From positions 64,417,708-64,481,707 of the forward strand of contig CM026387.1 in assembly GCA_014843695.1 (NCBI GenBank): 64,000 bases of DNA, given 5' to 3'. A model generated the notes under the pieces. The model was given only the letters and a program-made list of their open reading frames with translations. It searched no databases and was not told where the DNA came from. The stretch is from Archivesica marissinica (Eukaryota; Mollusca; Bivalvia; Venerida; Vesicomyidae). Shown here in pieces: positions 33,776 through 44,815 of the stretch (the first letter of the stretch is position 1; each line of letters starts with the position of its first letter). The position numbers and the translations under genes were made by a program.

Positions 33776-36230
33776 TGGGATCACATCGACACGAGGTGTG
33801 GGATCACATCGACACAGGGTGTGGGATCACATCGACACGGGTGTGGCTTCAAATCGACACGGGTGTGGGATCACATCGACACGAGGTGTGGCATCACATC
33901 GACACGGGTGTGGCATCACATCGACACGGGTGTGGCATCACATCGACACGAGGTGTGGGATCACATCGATACGAGGTGTGGGATCACATCGATACGAGGT
34001 GTGGGATCACATCCACACGAGGTGTGGCATCACATCGACACGAGGTGTGGGATCACATCGACACGAGGTGTGGGATCACATCTGGATCACATAGACACGA
34101 GGTGTGGGATCACATCGACACGAGGTGTGGGATCACATCTGGATCACATCGACACGAGGTGTGGGATCACATCGACACGAGGTGTGGGATCACATCGACA
34201 CGATGTGTGGGATCACATCTGGATCACATCGATACGAGGTGGGTATCACATCGACACGAGGTGTGGGATCACATCGACACGAGGTGTGGCATCACATCGA
34301 CACGAGTGTGGCATCACATCGACACGAGGTGTGGCATCACATCGACACGAGGTGTGGGATCACATCGACACGAAGTGTGGTATCAGATCGACACGAGGTG
34401 TGGCATCACATCGACACGAGGTGTGGGATCACATCGACACGAGGTGTTGGATCACATCGACACGAGGTGTGAGATCACATCGACACGTGGTGTGTGATCN
34501 NNNNNNNNNNNNNNNNNNNNNNNNNNNNNNNNNNNNNNNNNNNNNNNNNNNNNNNNNNNNNNNNNNNNNNNNNNNNNNNNNNNNNNNNNNNNNNNNNNNN
34601 NNNNNNNNNNNNNNNNNNNNNNNNNNNNNNNNNNNNNNNNNNNNNNNNNNNNNNNNNNNNNNNNNNNNNNNNNNNNNNNNNNNNNNNNNNNNNNNNNNNN
34701 NNNNNNNNNNNNNNNNNNNNNNNNNNNNNNNNNNNNNNNNNNNNNNNNNNNNNNNNNNNNNNNNNNNNNNNNNNNNNNNNNNNNNNNNNNNNNNNNNNNN
34801 NNNNNNNNNNNNNNNNNNNNNNNNNNNNNNNNNNNNNNNNNNNNNNNNNNNNNNNNNNNNNNNNNNNNNNNNNNNNNNNNNNNNNNNNNNNNNNNNNNNN
34901 NNNNNNNNNNNNNNNNNNNNNNNNNNNNNNNNNNNNNNNNNNNNNNNNNNNNNNNNNNNNNNNNNNNNNNNNNNNNNNNNNNNNNNNNNNNNNNNNNNNN
35001 NNNNNNNNNNNNNNNNNNNNNNNNNNNNNNNNNNNNNNNNNNNNNNNNNNNNNNNNNNNNNNNNNNNNNNNNNNNNNNNNNNNNNNNNNNNNNNNNNNNN
35101 NNNNNNNNNNNNNNNNNNNNNNNNNNNNNNNNNNNNNNNNNNNNNNNNNNNNNNNNNNNNNNNNNNNNNNNNNNNNNNNNNNNNNNNNNNNNNNNNNNNN
35201 NNNNNNNNNNNNNNNNNNNNNNNNNNNNNNNNNNNNNNNNNNNNNNNNNNNNNNNNNNNNNNNNNNNNNNNNNNNNNNNNNNNNNNNNNNNNNNNNNNNN
35301 NNNNNNNNNNNNNNNNNNNNNNNNNNNNNNNNNNNNNNNNNNNNNNNNNNNNNNNNNNNNNNNNNNNNNNNNNNNNNNNNNNNNNNNNNNNNNNNNNNNN
35401 NNNNNNNNNNNNNNNNNNNNNNNNNNNNNNNNNNNNNNNNNNNNNNNNNNNNNNNNNNNNNNNNNNNNNNNNNNNNNNNNNNNNNNNNNNNNNNNNNNNT
35501 CACATCGACACGAGGTGTGGCATCACATCGACACGAGGTGTGGGATCACATCGACACGAAGTGTGGTATCAGATCGACACGAGGTGTGGCATCACATCGA
35601 CACGAGGTGTGGGATCACATCGACACGAGGTGTTGGATCACATCGACACGAGGTGTGGGATCACATCGACACGAAGTGTGGTATCAGATCGACACGAGGT
35701 GTGGCATCACATCGACACGAGGTGTGGGATCACATCGACACGAGGTGTTGGATCACATCGACACGAGGTGTGAGATCACATCGACACGTGGTGTGTGATC
35801 ACATCGACACGAGGTGTGGGATCACATCGACACGAGGTGTGGCATCACATCGACACGAGGTGTGGGATCACATCGACACGAGGTGTGGAATCACATCGAC
35901 ACGAGGTGTGGGATCACATCGACACGAGGTGTGGGATCACATAGACACGAGTGTTGGATCACATCGACACGAGGTTGGATCACATCGACACGAGGTGTGG
36001 GATCACATCGACACGAGGTGTTGGATCACATCGACACGAGGTGTGGGATCACATCGACACGAGGTGTGGAATCACATCGACACGAGGTGTGGGATCACAT
36101 CGACACGAGGTGTGGGATCACATCGACACGAGGTATGGGATCACATCGACACGAGGTGTGGGATCACATCGACACGAGGTGTGGGATCACATCGACACGA
36201 GGTGTGGGATCACATAGACACGACGTGTTA
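33776..36230. repeat. 23-bp satellite-like array, interrupted by a gap
   Basis: Unit GGGATCACATCGACACGAGG followed by TGT. About 31 copies before and 32 after the gap. Unit variants (GTGTTGG, GAAGTGTGGTATCAGATC, TCTGGATCACAT) occur in repeated order, giving a higher-order structure. The long ORFs are products of the repeat. Confidence 0.97.
34500..35499. other. Assembly gap, exactly 1000 N
   Basis: All positions are N. The round length suggests a placeholder, not a measured size. Sequence before the gap reappears after it (see findings). Confidence 0.99.
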
Positions 36231-36969
36231 TGCATTTACTAAGAATGATTCATTATTATTTAGACTAAACTCGTTATTATATACATGCAATATATTACGC
36301 CAATTCAGTTTTAACTTTTTGTTTAATTTTACTGGGGAGGGACAATTACTAATGTTGATAGAACGTGTGGCCCAACCCAGTTGCTTTCATGTGTGTGTGA
36401 CAATCTTTGTAGTGTTGTATATGTGTATATAATGCAATACAGTATTATTAAACTAAACTCTCGTAATAGTGTCTGGCCAAGTATTGTTTGTGTTTATGTT
36501 CTTGTTAACATTCTATTTACATACAATCTAATTTCAGCAGCTTTCCATTACGCATGCACTATTAGTTTTTGCAGTTGGATCAATACGTTGATCAATATTC
36601 AAACAAAGTGCCAAAAACAGGCACCATCAATTACTCAAGGGACATAACTCTTCATTAGCTAATTTTAAGATGAACACATGGATTGTTTCCCCTTTATCGG
36701 AATACTAAAAGCGTAATCGTTATAATTATAGACCAAAGAAATGTTGTGGAGGTTGTTTTACATTGTTTTGGTGCGTGGAGCAGGCCCGTAGCCACACAGG
36801 CGAACGAGGCACTCATCTCGGTTAGAATGTTGCAAGTAACGAAAACAAGTATAGGAAACAACTGACAAACAGTAGAAATTTGTACAATATTATTTACACA
36901 TCTGGATAGAATTCCGCATGCCCGCGAACCCCCCTGGAAGTTTAGCCTCATTTATTTTTAGCTTCTGGC
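36231..36969. other. SOBP intron; one isolated copy of the 25-bp unit
   Basis: AT-rich, except CAGCTTTCCATTACGCATGC at 36537-36556, a stray copy of the 32-33 kb array unit with part of its 3' flank. Nothing else recognised. Confidence 0.6.
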
Positions 36970-37068
36970 TGTGCAATGATAAAGACAGAGACCCATTCCA
37001 GAATCTCCTCTGCGATCCCGGGATTACCAGTCCAGAGTGTTAACCACTGGACTATAGCTCCGTCTGTA
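36970..37068 (-). mobile_element. SINE-B remnant, tRNA head at its left end feeding an array
   Basis: GACAGAGACCCATTCCAGAA is joined to GATCCCGGGATTACCAGTCC and AACCACTGGACTATAGCTCC, the reversed tRNA-like head. The middle of the SINE is deleted. Confidence 0.8.
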
Positions 37069-37510
37069 ACGGGTGGGGTGGGGGCATTTGCTGGACTATA
37101 GCTCCGTCTGTAAGGGGTGGGGTGAGGGCATTTGTTGGACTATAGCTCCGTCTGTAAAGGGTGGGGTGGGGGAATTTGCTGGACTATAGCTCCGTCTGTA
37201 AGGGGTGGTGTGAGGGCATTTGCTGGACTATAGCTCTGTCTGTAAAGGGTGGGGTGGGGGTAGTTGCTGGACTATAGCTCCGTCTGTAAAGGGTGGGGTG
37301 GGGGCATTTGCTGGACAATAGCTCCGTCTGTAAGGGGTGGGGTGGGGGTAGTTGCTGGACTATAGCTCCGTCTGTAAAGGGTGGGGTGGGGGCATTTGCT
37401 GGACAATAGCTCCGTCTGTAAGGGGTGGGGTGCGGCGCAGTTGCTGGACTATAGCTCCGTCTGTAAGGGGTGGGGTGGGGGTAGTTGCTGGACTATAGCT
37501 CCGTCTGTAA
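37048..37510. repeat. 44-bp array built from the SINE-B 5' end, about 11 copies
   Basis: Unit TGGACTATAGCTCCGTCTGT (the complement of the SINE-B start) followed by AAGGGGTGGGGTGGGGGCAT and TTGC (genomic flank). Each unit therefore spans the SINE insertion boundary. Confidence 0.9.
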
Positions 37511-38817
37511 GAGGTAGGAGTTGTGAAGTCGTCTATTAAACTATAATTAACCATAAACACGTATCGGAATTATCTCCTTAATCTAAACGGAACCTTCATT
37601 TGCTTTGTCTAAATTGTTTTTATTTCTTTTTAGCCATATCCTAAATACTGTATGATTAGGTGAAACTCACGCAAACGATCTACTTATTTCTTGATCCGGT
37701 TATAATGATATTGCCGGACTGCGGTTTGGAAAAGTATAATATATTTTATTGCACTTTTGGATTTCAGTTCACTTGTGTGTGTGTGTCTCTCTACCGGACG
37801 CCCACATGAGCGGCGCCACCTGGGCACCTGGGGAGATTAATCATTTTAGGTTGTGATGGATCCCTCTGTAAACAATGTCTTTCTTTCATTCAGCCATGTA
37901 TCCATCTATTCATTTCATTCATTCATTCATTCATTCATTCACATATACACATAATTTTAATAACAAATAACCATCACCAGCTTCATTATTTTGTCTATTA
38001 GGATCATACACTCTTCAGGTCGTTCCTTACTGGTGTGTTAACATTACGCGTTATTGACGCGTCGATCAACAATTTGCAACATCCGTCTTTACAATGAAAT
38101 AAGTCCGATAGAAACAGATTGTAACACTATTCAGAAACGAAAGTCAAACTTATTAGCCAGGCGTATTTTCTTTTGATTTCCTTGCCTATATGATATGTTT
38201 TTATTCTGTAATATAACACCCGCAGACGGAAAGGGTTTTACCAAACTCTCAGAGTTACCAGTCTAGTGTTTCATTTCTACGGGCCTCGAGCTATAATGAA
38301 AACATCATGCATTAATCATTCCTGACATGAGAATGATATATTCCCTATTATCATGAAATACTACCCGTGGGGTCCAATTCAGCACCAGATCCGTATTTCT
38401 CCCGTTTAACTATCGCATGGCCTATTATGGAGAGGCAGTGTCGGCGAAACAAGATGGCGGCCGGGTTTTGGGTTGCACAAAAACATCTGACTGCACCAAA
38501 CCTAACGTATCAAGTAACACACTTTCCTGTAATTTCGCAGACATTTTATCGATAGAGATATTTTTTTGGTTTTCAAATTGCCACACACATGTGGTTAGTA
38601 TACAAAGATGAAGGCACCATTGCGCCGTATTTATTTCGGAAATCTTCCTTTGAATTAGGCTAGCATTAATTATGAAAGAAGGGATTGTATATTAGCAACG
38701 TATTGAAGACATCAAGTGATATTTGAGGTGTATATCTCAACCTGTTAGCATGCTAATAAACACAAAAGGAGAGTCCCACACTAGCAATATGGGGTTGCTC
38801 CCTTCCTTGACAAGATC
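37511..38817. other. SOBP intron; no gene; (ATTC)n and a YY1-like site
   Basis: (ATTC)n at about 37914-37940. At 38449-38461 CAAGATGGCGGCC is a perfect match to the YY1 consensus. Two short overlapping ORFs around it lack support. Otherwise nothing. Confidence 0.5.
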
Positions 38818-39150
38818 TATGAAGGCCTATGAAAACGTGACTAACTTTATACAAGGGTTTCACGTGACCGAGTGGTTAAGGTCGCTGACTCCTATGAAAA
38901 CGTGACTAACTTTAGACAAGATTTTCACGTGACCGAGTGGTTAAGGTCGCTGACTCCTATGAAAACGTGACTAACTTTAGACAAGATTTTCACGTGACCG
39001 AGTGGTTAAGGTCGCTGACTCCTATGAAAACGTGACTAACTTTAGACAAGATTTTCACGTGACCGAGTGGTTAAGGTCGCTGACTCCTATGAAAACGTGA
39101 CTAACTTTAGACAAGATTTTCACGTGACCGAGTGGTTAAGGTCGCTGACT
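38818..39150. repeat. 65-bp array made from the SINE-D head, about 5 copies
   Basis: Unit CACGTGACCGAGTGGTTAAG, GTCGCTGACTCCTATGAAAA, CGTGACTAACTTTAGACAAG, then ATTTT. The first part is the A-box half of a SINE-D tRNA head and the rest is flank. The last copy continues into the complete SINE-D. Confidence 0.92.
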
Positions 39151-39577
39151 TCAAATCACTTGCCCTTCACCAATGTAGGCTCGAATCCCATTGGGAGTGT
39201 ATAATGCTTTCATGCGAGGAAGCTGTTCAGCTGCATTGCAGAAGGTCGGTGGTTCTACTCGGGTTCCCGTCTGATCCGAGGGATCTGTGTCTTCCTGCAG
39301 CAATAAGAGCTGTCAGATTAGTGCAGTGATTAGTGTGCTCGCTTCTCACCAGTGCAACCCGGGTTCGATCCTCGGACGGGGAAGTATGTGAGATGGTACA
39401 TGTGGGTTTTCTCCGGGCACTTCGGTTTCCTCCCACACTAAAGACCACATTTACGCTTTCATCCGCGCCAACGAGAGTGCTTAATATAAGTTGTTAGAAC
39501 TTGCTTCGCAATCGTTGTAAAATAAATAACGTTTAATAAGAGCTGGATATTCACTATATGACATTAGCCGTTGGAGA
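39121..39577 (+). mobile_element. SINE-D copy interrupted by SINE-A
   Basis: CACGTGACCGAGTGGTTAAG, GGCTCGAATCCCATTGGG, GGTCGGTGGTTCTACTCGGG up to 39312, then resumes at 39546 with GATATTCACTATATGACATT (the SINE-D 3' part). Confidence 0.85.
39313..39534 (+). mobile_element. SINE-A copy nested in SINE-D, 11-bp TSD
   Basis: From the TGTCAGATTAGTGCAGTG head to the AAAATAAATAACGTTT tail, with AATAAGAGCTG at 39302-39312 and 39535-39545. About 18 bp of the body are missing (GGTACATGTGGG). Confidence 0.92.
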
Positions 39578-39733
39578 TACTTTAAACCACAAAACAAAAA
39601 AGTAGTCAGGTATGACAAAAGCAGGGCACTGCTGTAGACAGACCGGACAAACTCAAAAATATATAAAAATACCCTAAGCTAGAGAGATCAACCCAATCTA
39701 CACTACATACATGAAATGATGAAAAACCTAGCC

Positions 39734-39974
39734 TTAACCCTTTCAACACCACAGACCTCTCAATAGGCTTACAAAACGTGTAGATCCAGATGAGCCGGCT
39801 CGTGACGAGCCGTCTCATCAGGATCTGCACTTTTTGCCAGTGATATGACTATTTTTAGACATAATTACCCATTTTGATAAATGAACTTGTCCAAATGTGA
39901 TTTTCTGATTCATTTATTGGTTTATGAATATCATGGACCAGTCCATGTGAGTTACTTGGTGTTGAATGGGTTAA
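39734..39974. mobile_element. MITE-1 copy b, TTAA ends
   Basis: TTAACCCTTTCAACACCACA to GGTGTTGAATGGGTTAA, opposite in orientation to copy a. The palindrome AGATGAGCCGGCTCGTGACG and its complement are conserved. Confidence 0.85.
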
Positions 39975-40315
39975 TTTAAACTATTGTGAAGAAAATCCTA
40001 GACTATTCTGATGAGACATGGATCCCATCCCTGTTGCAGCACATCCACTGTAAACATTACGTGAGGACACCCACTCGGCCCCGGCACACCCACTGCAAAC
40101 ATTACGTGAGGACACCCACCCGCCCCCGGCGCAATACATAAAGCAATGAAATCAGTTTACATCCGTGCACAAAATATACTTTCGTAATTTTAGCAACAAT
40201 TTAAAATTTGAGTATGCGTGTATTAAAATTGCTTTAAACAATATACTCAGTGCCTTTAATTGATGAAACTGAATAATATAATACTATAATATAGAGTTTA
40301 TATCTTCCTTGTTCC
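39975..40315. other. SOBP intron; 48-bp duplication
   Basis: AACATTACGTGAGGACACCC occurs twice near 40052-40110 within a 48-bp repeat. Nothing else. Confidence 0.6.
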
Positions 40316-40758
40316 CAGAACATGTGTCATTCAAACGATATATAGCAGAACTTGCGTCATTCAAAGGATATTCAGCAGAGAATGTGTCATTCAAACGATA
40401 TATAGCAGAACTTGCGTCATTCAAAGGATATTCAGCAGAGAATGTGTCATTCAAACGATATATAGCAGAACTTGCGTCATTCAAAGGATATTCAGCAGAG
40501 AATGTGTCATTCAAACGACATATAGCAGAACTTGCGTCATTCAAAGGATATTCAGCAGAGAATGTGTCATTCAAACGATATATAGCAGAACTTGCGTCAT
40601 TCAAAGGATATTCAGCAGAGAATGTGTCATTCAAACGATATATAGCAGAACTTGCGTCATTCAAAGGATATTCAGCAGAGAATGTGTCATCCAAACGATA
40701 TATAGCAGAACTTGCGTCATTCAAAGGATATTCAGCAGAGAATGTGTCATTCAGATGA
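40316..40758. repeat. 60-bp array of paired 30-bp half units, 7 copies
   Basis: Half units GTGTCATTCAAACGATATAT+AGCAGAACTT and GCGTCATTCAAAGGATATTC+AGCAGAGAAT alternate strictly. Copies are nearly identical, and the length is a multiple of 3, so ORFs stay open on both strands. Confidence 0.97.
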
Positions 40759-42040
40759 TATTCGACAGAAGATGTATCATTCAAAGGATGTTCAACAGAA
40801 GATGTATCATTCAAAGGATGTTCAACAGAAGAATGTATCATTCAAAGGATGTTCAACAGAAGATGTATCATTCAAAGGATATTCGACAGAAGATGTATCA
40901 ATCAAAGGATGTTCAGCAGAAGATGTATCATTCAAAGGATGTTCAACAGAAGATGGCATTCAAAGGATGTTCAACAGAAGATGTGTCATTCAAAGGATGT
41001 TCAACAGAAGATGTGTCATTCAAAGGATGTTCAACAGAAGAATGTATCATTCAAAGGATGTTCAACAGAAGATGTATCATTCAAAGGATAGTCAGCGGAG
41101 AATGTCATTCAGAGGATGTTCAACAGAAGATGTGTCATTCAAAGGATGTTCAACAGAAGATGTGTCATTCAAAGGATGTTCAACAGAAGAATGTATCATT
41201 CAAAGGATGTTCAACAGAAGATGTATCATTCAAAGGATAGTCAGCGGAGAATGTCATTCAGAGGATGTTCAACAGAAGATGTGTCATTCAAAGGATGTTC
41301 AACAGAAGATGTGTCATTCAAAGGATGTTCAACAGAAGAATGTATCATTCAAAGGATGTTCAACAGAAGATGTATCATTCAAAGGATAGTCAGCGGAGAA
41401 TGTCATTCAGAGGATGTTCAACAGAAGATGTGTCATTCAAAGGATGTTCAACAGAAGATGTGTCATTCAAAGGATGTTCAACAGAAGAATGTATCATTCA
41501 AAGGATGTTCAACAGAAGATGTATCATTCAAAGGATGTTCAACAGAAGATGTATCATTCAAAGGATGTTCAACAGAAGAATGTATCATTCAAAGGATGTT
41601 CAACAGAAGATGTATCATTCAAAGGATGTTCAACAGAAGATGTATCATTCAAAGGATGTTCAACAGAAGATGTATCAATCAAAGGATGTTCAACAGAAGA
41701 TGTATCATTCAAAGGATGTTCAACAGAAGATGTATCATTCAAAGGATGTTCAACAGAATATGTATCATTCAAAGGATATTCAGCAGATACTGTATCATTC
41801 AAAGGATAGTCAGCGGAGAATGTCATTCAAAGGATGTTCAACAGAAGATGTGTCATTCAAAAGATGTTCAACAGAAGATGTGTCATTCAAAGGATGTTCA
41901 ACAGAAGATGTGTCATTCAAAGGATGTTCAACAGAAGAATGTATCATTCAAAGGATGTTCAACAGAAGATGTATCATTCAAAGGATATTCAGCAGATAAT
42001 GTATCATTCAAAGGATATTCAGCAGAATATATGTTTATAT
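40759..42040. repeat. 30-bp array, about 43 copies, with 149-bp higher-order repeat
   Basis: Unit ATGTATCATTCAAAGGATGT+TCAACAGAAG, related to the 60-bp array. A 149-bp block starting AGTCAGCGGAGAATGTCATT repeats three times between about 41088 and 41530. One-base unit variants shift the frame and let ORFs of 225-320 codons arise; no evidence that they are translated. Confidence 0.95.
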
Positions 42041-42256
42041 TTAAATGGTCCTCATCAAAGGATATCAAATTCAAATAGTGTCCTTTAGTTTGAGCTAGTC
42101 TCTTCTCAAAGGGACCTAACTCTAATAAAAGTTGTCAATATGCTTTAGCTTTGGTCGTATTCGGACTGGATTCTTAACGACCGAATTACGCCAGTCAACA
42201 GCAACAATCCATATCTGCTAATGTTTTACACATGTAAATATTAGACGAAAACTTAC

Positions 42257-42458
42257 GGTGTCTGAGTATAGACTTCAGTTTATCTGTGGGTTTACTTTTC
42301 TTTTCTGAGACGTCACTCTTTGCCTCAGAAGTAAGAGACTCGCCATCTTTGTTTTCTGTAAAGTTTTCTAGGTTGAGATTTTCCGTATCTGTGCTGTTCA
42401 CTTTGTCTTCGTATCCAAATAGACCCAAGAGTTCATTCATTGTATGTTCAGCATAGTT
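42257..42458 (-). CDS. SOBP: SOBP N-terminal internal exon
   Basis: The acceptor TAACTTTCAG precedes 42458 and the donor GTAAGT follows 42257. The exon reads NYAEHTMNELLGLFGYEDKV and onward to KSILRH, then one base (C). The start matches the N-terminal block NFAENTMNELLGWYGYD of vertebrate SOBP, including the point where the protein begins to align across an exon boundary. The ATG at 42440 is therefore an internal Met, and the true start lies in an upstream exon not identified here. 202 bases give 67 codons plus one, exiting in phase 1 into the 29529 exon. Confidence 0.92.
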
Positions 42459-43183
42459 CTGAAAGTTACACTAAACATTATAATACATTAGCATTATTCC
42501 GACACTTTTATTTCCTGAAACAGAAATTTAAAGAGTTCATGTCCGGTATCCGACAATCTTTATCCTATACTGCTTCCGATAACCATACAGCATGTATTGC
42601 ATTCCAGTACGGGTATGTTGCCCAACGTCCCACACACATTCAGTAAAATTAATAATGAATCACAAATCATGAACCCGCACGTAGACTGACGGACCTATTC
42701 GAATATCACCGACCAAATTGGCTTGTGGAATACAAGTTATTTGCAACACTGCGCCGGATGCAGGTCTATTAACGCACGGAGCGTATGGTATCATTCGTCT
42801 AGCCACACACACGGAACATAGGGAACGGGGCACAGGTACCAGGTTTGAGTTCGCGCCCTGATAACATATACAGAACATGTCAATAAAGGTCGAATGGTTT
42901 AGGGACGGCAACGGATGGTAATTAGTCTATGCTGATCATTATTCCATTGATGCGAGCACTCACCCGGTGTACAGGTTCAATATCACTATATTACAACGGT
43001 AAATAGTATGTGTATCAGTTGGTCACCAGGTTAGTGCTAGGGTTTATGGGTATATCTTAGTGGTATATTGCTAGGTACCGGATCCACCGTTTAAAAGCAT
43101 ATATATCACATCTGCATACGCAATTATAATAATCGTATGGTACCGCCTACTGGTTGTACTTTAAGCATCTATCTATTATAAAC
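42459..43183. other. SOBP 5' intron; no exon found
   Basis: No first-exon candidate ending in a donor is seen. Weak ORFs only. Confidence 0.45.
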
Positions 43184-43914
43184 CACAGGGATTCGGCACG
43201 TTTGGGGGTACTAGTATATATATTTAAGTACAGGGATTCTACTCTGTGGGCTGTCAGATTTCGCATCGATCAGTAAAATGGCCCTATCTGAGACAATTTT
43301 GTACAAAGCTGTCCAAATATAACGCCTATCCCGAGTCTTTATATTGTTCTTCAAATAAAACACAACTTTAAGCTGCATGCATGTATACTTTGCAAACAAT
43401 TGCCACAAACATTGGCCATAGCAGGTCACATTTCCGTACTAGGACACGGGTTCTGTCAGCAACAAAAAAAAATCTTCGTCGGGAGCCGCTTTAGAATTTT
43501 TCAAAACAAATTGAAAATGCTACGAAATCTCTTTTTGACGTACATTTTTGCCGAATAAACCTACAGGTTAGTGGAAACACATTTTATTGATAATGTTATT
43601 CACAGTTAAAACTCTCCCGACGAAGATTTTTTTTGTTGCTGACAGAACCCGTGTCCTAGTACGGAAATGTGACCTGCTATGGCCAATGTTTGTGGCAATT
43701 GTTTGCAAAGTATACATGCATGCAGCTTAAAGTTGTGTTTTATTTGAAGAACAATATAAAGACTCGGGATAGGCGTTATATTTGGACAGCTTTGTACAAA
43801 ATTGTCTCAGATAGGGCCATTTTACTGATCGATGCGAAATCTGACAGCCCACAGAGTAGAATCCCTGTACTTAAATATATATACTAGTACCCCCAAACGT
43901 GCCAAATCCCTGTG
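43184..43914. mobile_element. 731-bp fold-back element with 300-bp inverted repeats, hAT-like
   Basis: Starts CACAGGGATTCGGCACGTTT and ends AAACGTGCCAAATCCCTGTG. The arms 43184-43484 and 43615-43914 are almost perfectly complementary, and the 72-codon ORFs in the arms are identical. It is flanked by an exact 8-bp duplication, TTATAAAC (43176-43183 and 43915-43922), the target length typical of hAT elements. The 130-bp centre is unique and AT-rich; no transposase. Confidence 0.9.
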
Positions 43915-43922
43915 TTATAAAC

Positions 43923-44815
43923 GACCGTTTTTAAGCACTGGGCGCCAACAGTATATCAATTATGTTACATCACTTGACTGGTAATCAGACGATTCCATAT
44001 ATAACCATCGCATATCTACTCGTTATGTATATTATATATACGTGACAGAATATCTTTGATGGATGAAACCGACATCGGAGAAGCGATAGAATAAGACGAA
44101 GCAGACAATCGTGTTCCCGATGCCATATTTAATGGGAATACGATATCGGCTATGTGTATTCAAGTTATAAAGTTCCATCTCATTTTACGTAAAAATCAAT
44201 AGCAATAGCTTTAAGTCGGACATCCACGGAAATGATCGGAAATCCGAACCCAGCTCCGGAATATGACACTAGTGCCTGAATTAAGCATTGATTCCTTTTT
44301 CATATTGTCTGAAAAGCCCTGCATCCATTTTAGACTATCACATTGCAGTAAATGTCTGCTTAGTGATTAATTATGTTTTAGGCAATTTAAGCATCGTATT
44401 GCAGAATTGCCGCTTGGTATACAACAATATATGTGTTCGTGTCTGTATTATGTTAAATAGAATGAAGTACTACATATGCTATTTCTATTTCAGATGTGTG
44501 AGTGAATACGCTAAGTGGATTTAGGTTTCAGTTTTGGTAAATCTATACAGGTTTGTATCTTTATGTCGGTTCAATGGAATGCAGCTGTATTTGTATTTTG
44601 TTTCCTACGCTACGATTAAGATTAATATATGATTCAGGAAAAAAGCAGTATGAGGCAAAAGTATTTAGTCCGGTTGGTGTCCCCCGGTGCGGTCACCCCC
44701 CCCCCCCTATGATTTGGTATGTATTTTTGTATTGAACACAAAGCCGTGGAATGAAGTATCTCTGTGTTGAACGTTCCTCGTATGTTCCTCATTAGCATTA
44801 TACATGTACAGTCAA
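43923..44815. other. No gene; poly-C tract
   Basis: A run of about 13 C lies at 44695-44707. No supported ORF or repeat otherwise. Confidence 0.5.

Noticed and set aside
33742..36432. ORFs of 142-650 codons in the 23-bp array, some running through the gap
   Set aside because: Products of the repeat; the longest are mostly unknown residues from N bases.
40284..42088. ORFs of 131-320 codons on both strands with decapeptide repeats
   Set aside because: The array period is a multiple of three, which keeps all frames open. Intronic position within SOBP and no non-repeat part.
43211..43887. Two identical 72-codon ORFs as a duplicated gene
   Set aside because: They lie in the two arms of the fold-back element and are identical only because the arms are.
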